Translations under genes and position numbers: made by a program
From: JAJKIP01 sp040509055
GTDB taxonomy: Bacteria > Bacteroidota > Bacteroidia > Chitinophagales > Chitinophagaceae
Reading direction: 5' to 3'
Assembly: GCA_040509055.1 (NCBI GenBank)
Contig: JBEVLT010000293.1
Coordinates: 1-16,054 of the forward strand
Length of the DNA stretch: 16,054 nt
The notes under the pieces: generated by a model
What the model saw: the letters and a program-made list of their open reading frames with translations, nothing else
What the model was told of the DNA's origin: nothing
Databases searched by the model: none
In this document: one piece after another, positions 8,601-14,777 of the stretch
Layout of the letters: the number at the start of each line of letters is the position of its first letter
How positions within the stretch are numbered: the stretch's first letter is position 1

Positions 8601-8941
8601 ATATTGTCACCGCCGCCGGCATCGGAGGTAAACAGTATTTTTTTGCCATCGGGGCTGAAGCGGGGCTGCACTTCATAGGCATGACCGCCGCGCAGCAGGG
8701 TAGCATTCCCGCCGGCTGCAGGAATGGAATAGATATCACCCAGCAGATCAAATACAATCTCACGCCCGTCCGGCGACACGTCGAGGTTCATCCAGGTGCC
8801 TTCGCTGGTGGTAAAAGCCACTTCTTTGTAAGGACCATCGGGGTTGGCCACCTCCCATTTTTTATCTTTTTTTTCCTGTGCCTGAAGAAGGGAAAGCGAA
8901 AGAAAAGCAATGCCGGCGGCCATCCATTTTTTGCAGCTCAT
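5657..8941 (-). CDS. Exported PD40 beta-propeller / amidohydrolase fusion (large metallo-hydrolase)
   Basis: A 1094-aa protein when started at the ATG at 8941, which puts a clean signal peptide (MSCKKWMAAGIAFLSLSLL, cleavage near LQAQ) at the N-terminus; an in-frame ATG at 8983 would add 14 non-signal-like residues. Residues ~30-655 carry about twelve TolB/PD40-type repeats marked by SPDG and variants, probably two beta-propellers. Residues ~663-1060 form an amidohydrolase domain, with metal ligands His723 and His725 in DAHAHGDH, a conserved SVKSY (possible carboxylated Lys), IEHN, and GAHG with His968. Many amidohydrolases have Asp at that last site; my recollection is that this fusion subfamily has His. 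The terminal seven residues are Cys-rich, GCTCGKH. Likely periplasmic; imidopeptidase- or prolidase-like activity is possible but the substrate is unknown. It lies 65 nt downstream of the peroxidase gene on the same strand. Confidence 0.9.
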   Translation of the reverse strand: MSCKKWMAAGIAFLSLSLLQAQEKKDKKWEVANPDGPYKEVAFTTSEGTWMNLDVSPDGREIVFDLLGDIYSIPAAGGNATLLRGGHAYEVQPRFSPDGKKILFTSDAGGGDNIWYMNRDGSGAVQVTKESFRLLNNAAWTPDGEYIVAKKHFTSTRSLGAGEMWLYHVSGGSGLQLTARKNDQQDVNEPCVSPDGRYVYFSEDMYPGGFFQYNKDPNSQIFVIRRFDREKGTTESVTGGPGGAARPQLSHDGKLLAFVKRVRTKTVLYIRNLETAEEWPVYDRLSKDQQEAWTVFGIYTGFAWMPGDRQIVIWANGRIMKVDAGSTNAATEIPFTCQVKQRIYDAVRFQQDIAPATFTANVIRQAVTSPDGKWLVFNAVGYLWKKELPSGKPQRLTIENDAAYGTAGFEFEPSFSPDGKTLVYTTWNDSAAGAIYKIGMQGGGKPVKLTAKKGIYRQPSFSPDGRQIVFRKEGGSDVLGPAYTATPGIYTMTADGSSDNLVIEKGDMPRFNRTSDRIFYQSGGGMNRVYASCRLDGEDERIHLKSTYGSQFRVSPDENWIAFIDLFEVYVAAFPKTGKTIDIGSGTKDFPVKIVSKDAGLNLHWSADSKQLYYTLGNQYYTIRLDERFEFIASKPDSLFKVPEKGIDAGLEVTADKPKGITAFTNARLITMRGNEVIENGTLIVEDNRIRAIGSAAEITIPANARQIDCSGKTILPGFIDAHAHGDHFRSGITPQKHWAYYANLAFGVTTMHDPSANSEIVFAQSELIRAGLMTGPRVFSTGTILYGADGDFKAVINSIDDARSALRRTKAFGAFSVKSYNQPRREQRQMIIQAARELQMEVVPEGGSFFFHNMSMILDGHTTIEHNIPVAPLYTDVVQLWKNSKTAYTPTLIVSYAAVSGEYYWYQHSNVWENERLLRFTPRSVIDPRSRHRTMLPEEEYQNGHILVSQSLKKLMDEGVLVNMGAHGQIQGIGVHWEIWMMQQGGMSNHQALQTATINPAVSLGLDKSIGSLEAGKLADLIVLDKNPLENIRNTESVRYTIVNGRLFDAAQMNETGNYNRPRTKFYWELNKNTDSFPWHDETTEEGCTCGKH

Positions 8942-9006
8942 GAGCGTGTGTTTGTGTGCGGGAAGATAATTATTACCGATCAAACCCGGCGTCGGATGCT
9001 GTGAGA

Positions 9007-10053
9007 TTAATTGCCGGTGAAACGCGGGTCTTTGATAAACGAAGAATCCGTGAGGGTGCGCAGGAAAAGCTCCAGGTTATCGGCTTCGGCATCAGTGAGG
9101 GGAATGCCGCCGCCTGTGAGCAGCGGATCGAGGGTAGGGCCGGGCTGCACGCCGCTGCGGTAGTGGTTCAGGCATTGCGCTAACGTGTTGAACCGCCCGT
9201 CGTGCATGTAGTTGGAGGTGATATAGGTATTGCGCAGCGACGGGGTCCTGAACAGCAAAGAGTCGGATGATTGCTTGCTGACCAGCATGCGGCCATGATC
9301 GTTGAGCAGGGGGTCCACCGGCAGCCCGGTATTATGAAACCGGTAGTCGGTAAACATTGGTTCCGGGTGGCAGGTAGCGCATTTGGCTTTGTACAGCTGG
9401 TAGCCGCTTTCCTCCCGGGCAGAAAAGGAAGCTGCGCCGTTTTTGTAGCGGTCGTATTTCGAATTGGCCGAAACCATGAAGCCGGTGAACTGTGCCAGCG
9501 CTTTCAGGATGAGCTCCGGGCTGATAAACTCCGTTCTGAACACGGTTTTGAACTGCCGGCGGTATTCGTCATCCCTTTGTAGCTTGGTGACGATGCCCTG
9601 GAATGTTTCGCCCATTTCATTTTGTCCATGGATGGGATGGGCCGCTTCGTCGTGAAGCGAACCGAACTCGCCATCCCAGTGAAACCGGGTTTGCCAGGCC
9701 AGGTTGAACAGGGGCGGGGCATTGCGCAGGGTATGGGTGCCGTTTACGCCATGACTGCGGTCGTGCTCGTAGGTGCCGAAAGCGGCGATCTGCTGATGGC
9801 AGGAAGCGCAGGAGTGGATATTGTCGATCGAAAGCCGGCCGTCGTAAAATAGTTTTTTACCCAACTCAAAACCTTCCCGGGAGAGCGGGTTGTCGGCAAA
9901 GCGGTAAGCCGGGTCGGGAAAACCTTCGGGTATTTCCTGCGCTAACCGGGTCAGGTGATTCGGGTTGTCGTCTTTGCTGCAGGAGCCCAGCCCGTAGGAT
10001 AGCAGGATGACGCCAAGTGCGAGTGCCGTTATGGTCAGAATGCTTTTTTTCAC
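9007..10053 (-). CDS. Di-haem cytochrome c peroxidase, lipoprotein (BCCP/MauG superfamily)
   Basis: A 348-aa exported protein with a hydrophobic leader ending in the lipobox-like LGSC (Cys25). Two haem c attachment motifs mark the two domains of bacterial cytochrome c peroxidases: CASCH at 82-86 and CATCH at 225-229. Other family segments are HWDGEFGSLHDEAAHP (125-140), FRTPSLRN (268-275) and YMHDGRF with Met283/His284. The family reduces H2O2 to water with electrons from small c-type cytochromes; MauG relatives instead oxidise protein residues. The start is a GTG at 10051-10053, two nt after the arfB stop codon. No ATG is available in the leader, so the GTG start is forced and translation may be coupled to arfB. 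No cytochrome c maturation genes are in view. Confidence 0.92.
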   Translation of the reverse strand: MKKSILTITALALGVILLSYGLGSCSKDDNPNHLTRLAQEIPEGFPDPAYRFADNPLSREGFELGKKLFYDGRLSIDNIHSCASCHQQIAAFGTYEHDRSHGVNGTHTLRNAPPLFNLAWQTRFHWDGEFGSLHDEAAHPIHGQNEMGETFQGIVTKLQRDDEYRRQFKTVFRTEFISPELILKALAQFTGFMVSANSKYDRYKNGAASFSAREESGYQLYKAKCATCHPEPMFTDYRFHNTGLPVDPLLNDHGRMLVSKQSSDSLLFRTPSLRNTYITSNYMHDGRFNTLAQCLNHYRSGVQPGPTLDPLLTGGGIPLTDAEADNLELFLRTLTDSSFIKDPRFTGN

Positions 10054-10055
10054 TT

Positions 10056-10460
10056 TCAGTAATCTCCCGGCTTCATTTTCCGGCGGCCTGATTTGATGGT
10101 GCCTTGCTGTTTTTTAGACTCCAGCCGCCGCTCTTTGGCTGCTTTGCTGACCCTGGTTGCGATCCTTGGTTTCTTCTTCTTGAGCGCTTCTGTGACCAGC
10201 CTGTTTATTTTTTCCGTTGCTTCTTCCTTGTTGGCCAGCTGGGTGCGGTGGGTCTGCGATCGCACCTGCAGCAGGCCCTCTGCCGTGATGCGGGTGGCCA
10301 GCTTTTCCTTCAATAACGTTTTTTGTTCGTTGCCCAGTATCTGCGAGCCATCGATATGCCAGGAAGCGATCACGGCGGTTTCTACCTTGTTTACGTTCTG
10401 GCCTCCTTTGCCACCGCTGCGGGTGGTCTGGTATTTTATTTCCGGGGAAAGATCGATCAT
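10056..10460 (-). CDS. arfB: Peptidyl-tRNA hydrolase ArfB (YaeJ-type ribosome rescue factor)
   Basis: A 134-aa release-factor-like protein. The catalytic GGQ motif is at residues 19-21 within RSGGKGGQNVNKVET, as in class I release factor domain 3, but there is no codon-recognition domain. The C-terminal ~40 residues are strongly basic (KKKKPRIATRVSKAAKERR and onward), matching the ArfB tail that enters the empty mRNA channel of stalled ribosomes. The known role of the family is hydrolysis of peptidyl-tRNA on ribosomes lacking a stop codon, independent of tmRNA. Length is typical (130-140 aa). The gene is transcribed away from dtd across a 36-bp gap and is followed after 2 nt by the cytochrome c peroxidase gene. 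Confidence 0.92.
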   Translation of the reverse strand: MIDLSPEIKYQTTRSGGKGGQNVNKVETAVIASWHIDGSQILGNEQKTLLKEKLATRITAEGLLQVRSQTHRTQLANKEEATEKINRLVTEALKKKKPRIATRVSKAAKERRLESKKQQGTIKSGRRKMKPGDY

Positions 10461-10496
10461 GTCCGCTCAATACATTTGCTGTATAAAGGTACAAAT
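10461..10496. promoter_or_regulatory. Compact divergent promoter region between arfB and dtd
   Basis: Only 36 bp separate the two start codons, so both promoters must lie here or reach into the opposite gene. On the plus strand TACATTTG at 10471-10478 is a perfect match to the Bacteroidota -7 consensus TAnnTTTG, which would give dtd a leader of roughly a dozen nt. I see no TTTG 17-23 nt upstream of it, so the -33 box is missing or degenerate. On the minus strand TACCTTTA (10483-10490) is one base off the -7 consensus and could serve arfB. Confidence 0.35.
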
Positions 10497-10949
10497 ATGA
10501 AAGTTGTCATTCAGCGGGTGGCGCATGCCAGCGTAACGGTAGAAGGGAGAATAAAAGGCCGGACCGGGCCCGGACTGCTGGTATTGCTGGGTATCGAAGA
10601 TGCCGACGGGCAGGAGGATATAGGTTGGCTCAGCAGTAAGATCGTCAACCTGCGCATCTTCAACGATGCCACGGGCGTAATGAATGTGTCTGTAAAAGAA
10701 TCCGGTGGTAATATCCTGCTGATCAGCCAGTTTACCCTGCATGCTTCCACCAGGAAAGGCAGTCGCCCCTCTTATATCAGGGCCAGCAAGCCGGAGATCG
10801 CTATCCCGCTGTATGAGCAAATGATCCGGCAGCTCTCGGCCGACCTGGGCAGGGAGGTACAAACCGGTGAATTCGGCGCCGATATGAAAGTGGAGCTGCT
10901 GAACGACGGGCCGGTCACGATCGTGATCGATACGAGGAACAGGGAATGA
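10497..10949 (+). CDS. dtd: D-aminoacyl-tRNA deacylase
   Basis: A 150-aa cytosolic editing enzyme that hydrolyses D-aminoacyl-tRNAs (and, for the family, Gly-tRNA(Ala)), freeing tRNA and protecting translation from D-amino acids. The hallmarks are all present: N-terminal MKVVIQRVAHASVTV, the catalytic SQFTLHA at 77-83 (commonly SQFTLYA or SQFTLYG), and the Gly-cisPro motif in NDGPVT at 136-141 that rejects L-amino acids. The open frame extends upstream to 10323, but the extra residues would overlap arfB and do not resemble the family, whose members start at this Met. It is head-to-head with arfB. The 69 bp after its stop hold no gene and only a weak AAGGAG/CTCCTT inverted repeat. Confidence 0.95.
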   Translation: MKVVIQRVAHASVTVEGRIKGRTGPGLLVLLGIEDADGQEDIGWLSSKIVNLRIFNDATGVMNVSVKESGGNILLISQFTLHASTRKGSRPSYIRASKPEIAIPLYEQMIRQLSADLGREVQTGEFGADMKVELLNDGPVTIVIDTRNRE

Positions 10950-11018
10950 GCTATCGGGAGAGCAAAGGAGAAAAAATGAGCGGGAAGGAAAACACGCTGT
11001 ATCTCTTTACTCCTTGCC

Positions 11019-11336
11019 TTATTCTCTGAGTCCTATTTTTTCCGTATACCGTTCGTTGCCCTTCAGTTCCACCAGCAGGAAGAATACTTTGCCGCTGATG
11101 CCGATGGAGAAGGTAAAGGAAGTGGCATTGATATCTTTTTGCTCCAGGATGCGGTGGCCGCCTGCCGTCCATACCATTACGGCACGGATGTCCTTGGTGC
11201 TTTTGATGGTCACCTCTTTGCCGGAAGCTACCACACGGTAAGGTTTGTTTTCAGGCTTTACAGCCGGCTGGGCATAGGCGATGGCCAGGGTAAACAGCGC
11301 TGCAAGGAACATGGGAAGGATACGGATCATGTGCAT
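11019..11336 (-). CDS. Small secreted protein resembling a stand-alone type IX sorting-like beta domain
   Basis: A 105-aa protein (103 aa if started at the second Met, 11330). Residues 1-22 are a signal peptide ending AYA-QP. The mature ~80 residues are a compact beta-sandwich pattern: EVTIKSTKDIRAVMVWTAGG, then a strand after ILEQKDI, SFTFSI, then GKVFFLLVELKGNERYTEKI. The order of strands, the Gly before the aromatic strand and the closing charged strand recall the Por/T9SS type A C-terminal domain of Bacteroidota secreted proteins. Here there is no passenger enzyme, so the domain itself is the product. This resemblance is by eye only. The gene is divergent from the MazG-like gene (119-bp gap) and converges on dtd. 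Confidence 0.7.
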   Translation of the reverse strand: MHMIRILPMFLAALFTLAIAYAQPAVKPENKPYRVVASGKEVTIKSTKDIRAVMVWTAGGHRILEQKDINATSFTFSIGISGKVFFLLVELKGNERYTEKIGLRE

Positions 11337-11455
11337 CGTCTTTTGTCGTTGATAAGCGGTTGGTATCGGTTGATGCGCTGCCCGTAAAAGCAGGAAAGAA
11401 AAAATATAACGGGCCGGATGGTGCTATATTGCAGCAACAATCAAAAAGCTTTGTT
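11337..11455. promoter_or_regulatory. 119-bp divergent intergenic region
   Basis: This lies between the start codons of the small secreted protein (minus) and the MazG-like gene (plus), so it should hold both promoters. On the plus strand TATATTGC at 11425-11432 is a partial match to TAnnTTTG about 24 nt before the mazG-type start. I see no good -33 box or operator-like palindrome, so exact promoter positions are not assigned. Confidence 0.35.
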
Positions 11456-11791
11456 ATGACATTGCAGCAAGCCCAGCAACAGGTAGACCAGTGGATAAAG
11501 ACCACCGGCGTCCGCTATTTCAGCGAGCTCACCAATATGGCCATCCTGACGGAAGAAGTAGGAGAACTGGCGCGGCTGATGGCACGGACATACGGCGACC
11601 AGTCGTTCAAAGAAAGCGATAAGGGCAGGGACCTTGGTGATGAGATGGCCGATGTGTTGTGGGTGCTGATCTGCCTGGCCAACCAGACCGGTGTGGACCT
11701 GGCCGCAGCGCTGCAAAAAAATTTTGAGAAGAAAAATATACGTGACGGGGAGCGCCACCGGCAAAATGAAAAACTAAAAAATAATGACTGA
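11456..11791 (+). CDS. MazG-like nucleotide pyrophosphohydrolase
   Basis: A 111-aa all-alpha NTP pyrophosphohydrolase of the MazG/dUTPase superfamily, which splits nucleoside triphosphates to monophosphate plus pyrophosphate, usually to remove non-canonical or excess nucleotides. The Mg-binding signature is complete: EEVGE at 33-37 followed by DEMAD at 62-66 (Glu33/Glu34, Glu37, Glu63, Asp66). Other conserved stretches are GVRYFSELTNMAIL and CLANQTGVDL. It is a single-domain protein, about half a full MazG. The open frame extends upstream to 11360, but those residues look non-coding and homologues begin at MTLQQAQ. The stop codon at 11789-11791 is part of a terminator hairpin. Substrate preference cannot be deduced. 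Confidence 0.9.
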   Translation: MTLQQAQQQVDQWIKTTGVRYFSELTNMAILTEEVGELARLMARTYGDQSFKESDKGRDLGDEMADVLWVLICLANQTGVDLAAALQKNFEKKNIRDGERHRQNEKLKNND

Positions 11792-11816
11792 TGCCAGAGA
11801 TTGGCATTATTTTTTT
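11789..11816 (+). terminator. Intrinsic terminator overlapping the MazG-like stop codon
   Basis: An 8-bp stem, TGATGCCA (11789-11796) against TGGCATTA (11802-11809) with one G-T pair and the 5-nt loop GAGAT, is followed at once by seven T (11810-11816). The MazG-like stop codon TGA is the first three bases of the stem. The next gene begins only 12 nt after the T-run, at 11829. Confidence 0.8.
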
Positions 11817-11828
11817 CATATATATGGC

Positions 11829-12800
11829 ATGTCCTTACGAACGCTCTGGAAAACCCTGAAACAGACTTTTGCCGATTTTTTTGCCGATCGCATTCTCAAA
11901 CTCAGTGCGGCGCTTGCCTATTACACAATATTTTCGCTGCCCGGCCTGCTGATCATCGTCATCTGGTTTACCAACATCTTTTATAGCCAGCAGGATACTG
12001 AAGGAACTATCTACAACCAGATCGTCAAGCTGGTCGGCCCCGATGCAGCTTCCCAGATACAGGAAACCATCCGCAATGCGGCCTTATCCGGAGAGGGCAG
12101 CCTGGCCCGGATTGTGGCAGTAATTACCCTGGTTATAGGGGCTACAAGCATATTTGGTGAGATCCAGGATTCTATTAACCTGATCTGGAAGCTGAAATCA
12201 AAGCCCAAAAAGGGAAAAGGCTGGCTAAAGCTGATCATCAATCGGTTGCTTTCTTTTTCCATGATCCTTTCCCTGGGTTTTCTTCTGATGGTATCCCTGG
12301 TTATCAACTGGGTGGTAAATATCCTGATCGACCAGCTGACCCGGTTGTTCCCCAATACAGAGGTTGTTATCGGTTATATTTTCAACCTGGTACTGACATT
12401 TGTGATTACCTCTGTTCTATTCGGTCTTATGTTCAAAGTATTGCCGGATGCCCGGATCAAATGGAAGCATGTAAGAGCAGGTGCATTTACGACCTCCCTG
12501 CTTTTTATGGCAGGCAATTTCCTGATCGGCTACTACCTGGGGCAAAACAAAATATCCTCCGCATATGGTGCTGCCGGCTCCCTGATCGTGGTGCTGTTGT
12601 GGGTTTATTATTCGTCGGCCATCCTGTATTTCGGGGCTGCCTTTACCCGTGCCTATGCCATTCAGACCGGCTCGCATATTTATCCCAATAATTACGCGGT
12701 ATGGATAGAAGAAGTGGAAGTACAGTCGCAACAATCGCTGCAAAAACAGCAGACCGTCAAAACGGTGGTGGAAGGCCCGCAGCAGGAGAAAAGGGAATAG
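11829..12800 (+). CDS. YihY/virulence factor BrkB family membrane protein
   Basis: A 323-aa inner-membrane protein of the YihY/BrkB (UPF0761) family. The family signature near the N-terminus is KLSAALAYYTIFSLPGL, and hydrophobic segments follow around residues 33-50, 92-110, 143-170, 183-207, 222-242 and 252-280, giving about six helices. The charged cytoplasmic-looking tail is Gln/Lys-rich. Molecular function is not established: despite early names (BrkB, ribonuclease BN) no enzymatic role holds up, and some relatives are linked to lipid or envelope transport. I start it at ATG 11829 (MSLRTLWKTLKQ) rather than the in-frame ATG at 11784, because the earlier start would put a strong terminator hairpin inside the coding region and adds 15 residues unlike the family. 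glyS begins 33 nt downstream with its own -7 element. Confidence 0.88.
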   Translation: MSLRTLWKTLKQTFADFFADRILKLSAALAYYTIFSLPGLLIIVIWFTNIFYSQQDTEGTIYNQIVKLVGPDAASQIQETIRNAALSGEGSLARIVAVITLVIGATSIFGEIQDSINLIWKLKSKPKKGKGWLKLIINRLLSFSMILSLGFLLMVSLVINWVVNILIDQLTRLFPNTEVVIGYIFNLVLTFVITSVLFGLMFKVLPDARIKWKHVRAGAFTTSLLFMAGNFLIGYYLGQNKISSAYGAAGSLIVVLLWVYYSSAILYFGAAFTRAYAIQTGSHIYPNNYAVWIEEVEVQSQQSLQKQQTVKTVVEGPQQEKRE

Positions 12801-12818
12801 CGTTTCACGGAGGCCCTT

Positions 12819-12826
12819 TATCTTTG
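12819..12826 (+). promoter_or_regulatory. Bacteroidota -7 promoter element for glyS
   Basis: TATCTTTG matches the -7 consensus TAnnTTTG exactly and sits in the 33-bp gap before glyS. It ends only 7 nt before the ATG at 12834, implying a near-leaderless mRNA. The nearest -33-like box is TTTC at 12803-12806, too close (12-nt spacer against the usual ~19), so -33 recognition must be weak or different. Confidence 0.5.
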
Positions 12827-12833
12827 CGCCATT

Positions 12834-14306
12834 ATGGCAAACGATCCTAAAAAATTCCAGGATATTATTTCCCATTGCAAGGAATATGGCTTTGTTTTTC
12901 CCGGCAGCGAGATTTACGACGGGCTGCAGGCCATTTACGATTATGGCCAGTGGGGCAGTGAACTGAAAAAGAATATCAAAGACCATTGGTGGAAGAGCAT
13001 GACCCAGCTGCAGGAGAATATCGTGGGGCTGGATTCGGCCATTTTCATGCACCCCACCACCTGGAGGGCATCCGGTCACGTAGACAATTTCAACGACCCG
13101 ATGATCGATAACCGGGACAGCAAAAAAAGGTACCGCGTCGATCACCTGATAGAAGCGCATGCCGACCAGCTGAAAAGCACTAACCGGGAGGATGAGGCCA
13201 ATGGCCTGCTGGCCGAAATGGACCGCCTGCTGGCAACAGATGATTTTGCCGGTCTGAAAAAACTGATCGAAACCTACCATATCAAATGTTCTGTCAGCGG
13301 CACGGCCAACTGGACGGATATACGCCAGTTCAACCTGATGTTCTCTACGGAGTTTGGCTCTGTGTCTTCGGACAACGAAGAGGAAAGCCGCGTGTACCTG
13401 CGGCCGGAAACCGCGCAGGGCATTTTCGTAAACTTTCTGAATGTGCAGAAAACCGGCCGGATGAAGATCCCTTTCGGTATCGCCCAGATCGGCAAGGCCT
13501 TTCGCAACGAGATCGTGGCCCGGCAATTCATTTTCCGCATGCGGGAGTTCGAGCAGATGGAGCTGCAGTTCTTCATCCGTCCCGGCACACAGAAAGAATG
13601 GTACGAACACTGGAAGCAAATCAGGATGCAATGGCACCTGAGCCTTGGCATCCCGGCCGATAAATACCGTTTTCACGATCATATCAAGCTGGCGCATTAT
13701 GCCGATGCGGCCTGCGATATCGAATTCGAGTTTCCCATGGGTTTCAAGGAGGTGGAAGGTATCCACAGCCGCACCGATTTCGACCTGAAGAACCACGAGC
13801 AGTACAGCAAAAAGAAAATGCAGTATTTCGACAACGATATCGATCCTGCTACCGGCAAGCCGTATGGTAATTATATTCCGTATGTCGTCGAAACTTCTAT
13901 CGGCGTGGACCGGTTGTTCCTGCTGGTGATGAGCCATGCCTATACCGAAGAAGACCTGAGCACGCCTGATAAACAGGACAGCCGCGTGGTATTGAAATTT
14001 CCTCCGGTGCTGGCGCCCATCAAAATGGCAGTGCTGCCCCTTACCAAGAAGGACGGATTGCCGGAGATCGCCCGCAGCATCATTGATACCTGCAAATCTT
14101 ATTTCCGCTGTTTCTACGAGGAAAAGGATTCCATCGGTAAGCGCTACCGCCGCATGGATGCATTAGGTACACCGTTCTGCGTGACGGTGGATCACCAGAC
14201 CAAAGAAGATAATACGGTGACCATCCGCTACAGGGATACGATGACACAGGAACGGGTGCCCATCGAAAAATTAAAAACGATTATCGGGGAAGCGATCGGT
14301 TTGTAA
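12834..14306 (+). CDS. glyS: Glycyl-tRNA synthetase, single-chain alpha2 type
   Basis: A 490-aa class II synthetase that charges tRNA(Gly) with glycine. It is the archaeal/eukaryotic-like homodimeric form, not the bacterial GlyQ/GlyS tetramer. Visible features: N-terminal GSEIYDG and HPTTWRASGH, RPETAQGIF (190-198), motif 2 FRNE (223-226) with RMREFEQME (235-243), motif 3 ETSIGVDR (353-360), and a C-terminal anticodon-binding domain from about residue 395, starting at PVLAPIKMAVLPL. An insertion around residues 100-150 follows the first catalytic segment. Length is normal for this form (460-500 aa). The ATG is set by the family N-terminus and the -7 element directly upstream. It ends 6 nt before the convergent DUF1569 gene. 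Confidence 0.97.
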   Translation: MANDPKKFQDIISHCKEYGFVFPGSEIYDGLQAIYDYGQWGSELKKNIKDHWWKSMTQLQENIVGLDSAIFMHPTTWRASGHVDNFNDPMIDNRDSKKRYRVDHLIEAHADQLKSTNREDEANGLLAEMDRLLATDDFAGLKKLIETYHIKCSVSGTANWTDIRQFNLMFSTEFGSVSSDNEEESRVYLRPETAQGIFVNFLNVQKTGRMKIPFGIAQIGKAFRNEIVARQFIFRMREFEQMELQFFIRPGTQKEWYEHWKQIRMQWHLSLGIPADKYRFHDHIKLAHYADAACDIEFEFPMGFKEVEGIHSRTDFDLKNHEQYSKKKMQYFDNDIDPATGKPYGNYIPYVVETSIGVDRLFLLVMSHAYTEEDLSTPDKQDSRVVLKFPPVLAPIKMAVLPLTKKDGLPEIARSIIDTCKSYFRCFYEEKDSIGKRYRRMDALGTPFCVTVDHQTKEDNTVTIRYRDTMTQERVPIEKLKTIIGEAIGL

Positions 14307-14312
14307 TCCAGG

Positions 14313-14768
14313 CTATACGCCGAACTGCCGCAGGTGGTGGTCCAGGTGCTTCCACATCATTTTGCCCCATTGTTCCGCGGTAAAAGAGCCGAATACGGGA
14401 TGCGGGTATTTGCCAGCTACGCCGGGTCCTGCTGTATAGAAGCGGTTGATCAGCGTGAGCAACTCCATTTTCTCCCGGTCAAAGTCCCGCTCGTCCCGGA
14501 TGCGGAATTCCGGTGAGGTAGGCAGCCCTTTTTTCCAGGGCACGTCATCGTACAGTTTTTTCTTAAAGGCCCAGCCCAGCAAGCGACCGATCAGCAGTTT
14601 GGGCATCGGTTTGTCGCTCAGCGGCACACGAAAGGCAGCTTTGCAATGGGCCAGCATCTGGCTTACTGTCATTTTGCCCCATTGACGCTGGCTGCCGGGC
14701 GTCAGCCGTCCCATACGTTGTAATACTTCTTCGCAGGTGTCTTTCTCGAACAGGTTTTTAATCTCCAT
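14313..14768 (-). CDS. DUF1569 domain protein (DinB-like four-helix fold)
   Basis: A 151-aa cytosolic protein that I recognise as DUF1569, a DinB/YfiT-like putative metalloenzyme family. Metal-ligand-type histidines are in place: His41 in MLAHC and the C-terminal cluster HLDHHLRQFG (His141, His144, His145), with HPVFG (His123) before it. The DinB superfamily includes thiol-dependent S-transferases and other nickel- or zinc-binding enzymes, but no reaction is known for DUF1569. It follows the FAD reductase gene after 9 nt, so the two are probably cotranscribed. A redox- or thiol-linked role is only an inference from that pairing. Confidence 0.85.
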   Translation of the reverse strand: MEIKNLFEKDTCEEVLQRMGRLTPGSQRQWGKMTVSQMLAHCKAAFRVPLSDKPMPKLLIGRLLGWAFKKKLYDDVPWKKGLPTSPEFRIRDERDFDREKMELLTLINRFYTAGPGVAGKYPHPVFGSFTAEQWGKMMWKHLDHHLRQFGV

Positions 14769-14777
14769 ACCGGTGGT

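Noticed and set aside
5657..8941. Recurring short similar segments in the amidohydrolase gene (variants of CCATCxGGCGA)
   Set aside because: They encode the SPDG turns of the beta-propeller repeats, so this is protein repeat structure rather than a DNA repeat or array.
10323..10496. Upstream extension of the dtd frame
   Set aside because: It overlaps arfB on the other strand and DTD proteins begin at the Met at 10497.
10950..11018. Possible terminator between dtd and the convergent small secreted gene
   Set aside because: The AAGGAG/CTCCTT pairing is 6 bp with a ~40-nt loop and no T-run; not convincing.
12417..13937. 506-codon open frame on the minus strand opposite glyS and yihY
   Set aside because: It overlaps the unmistakable glyS and YihY genes, its product has no recognisable motif or domain, and its length is explained by the codon bias of the GC-rich sense genes.
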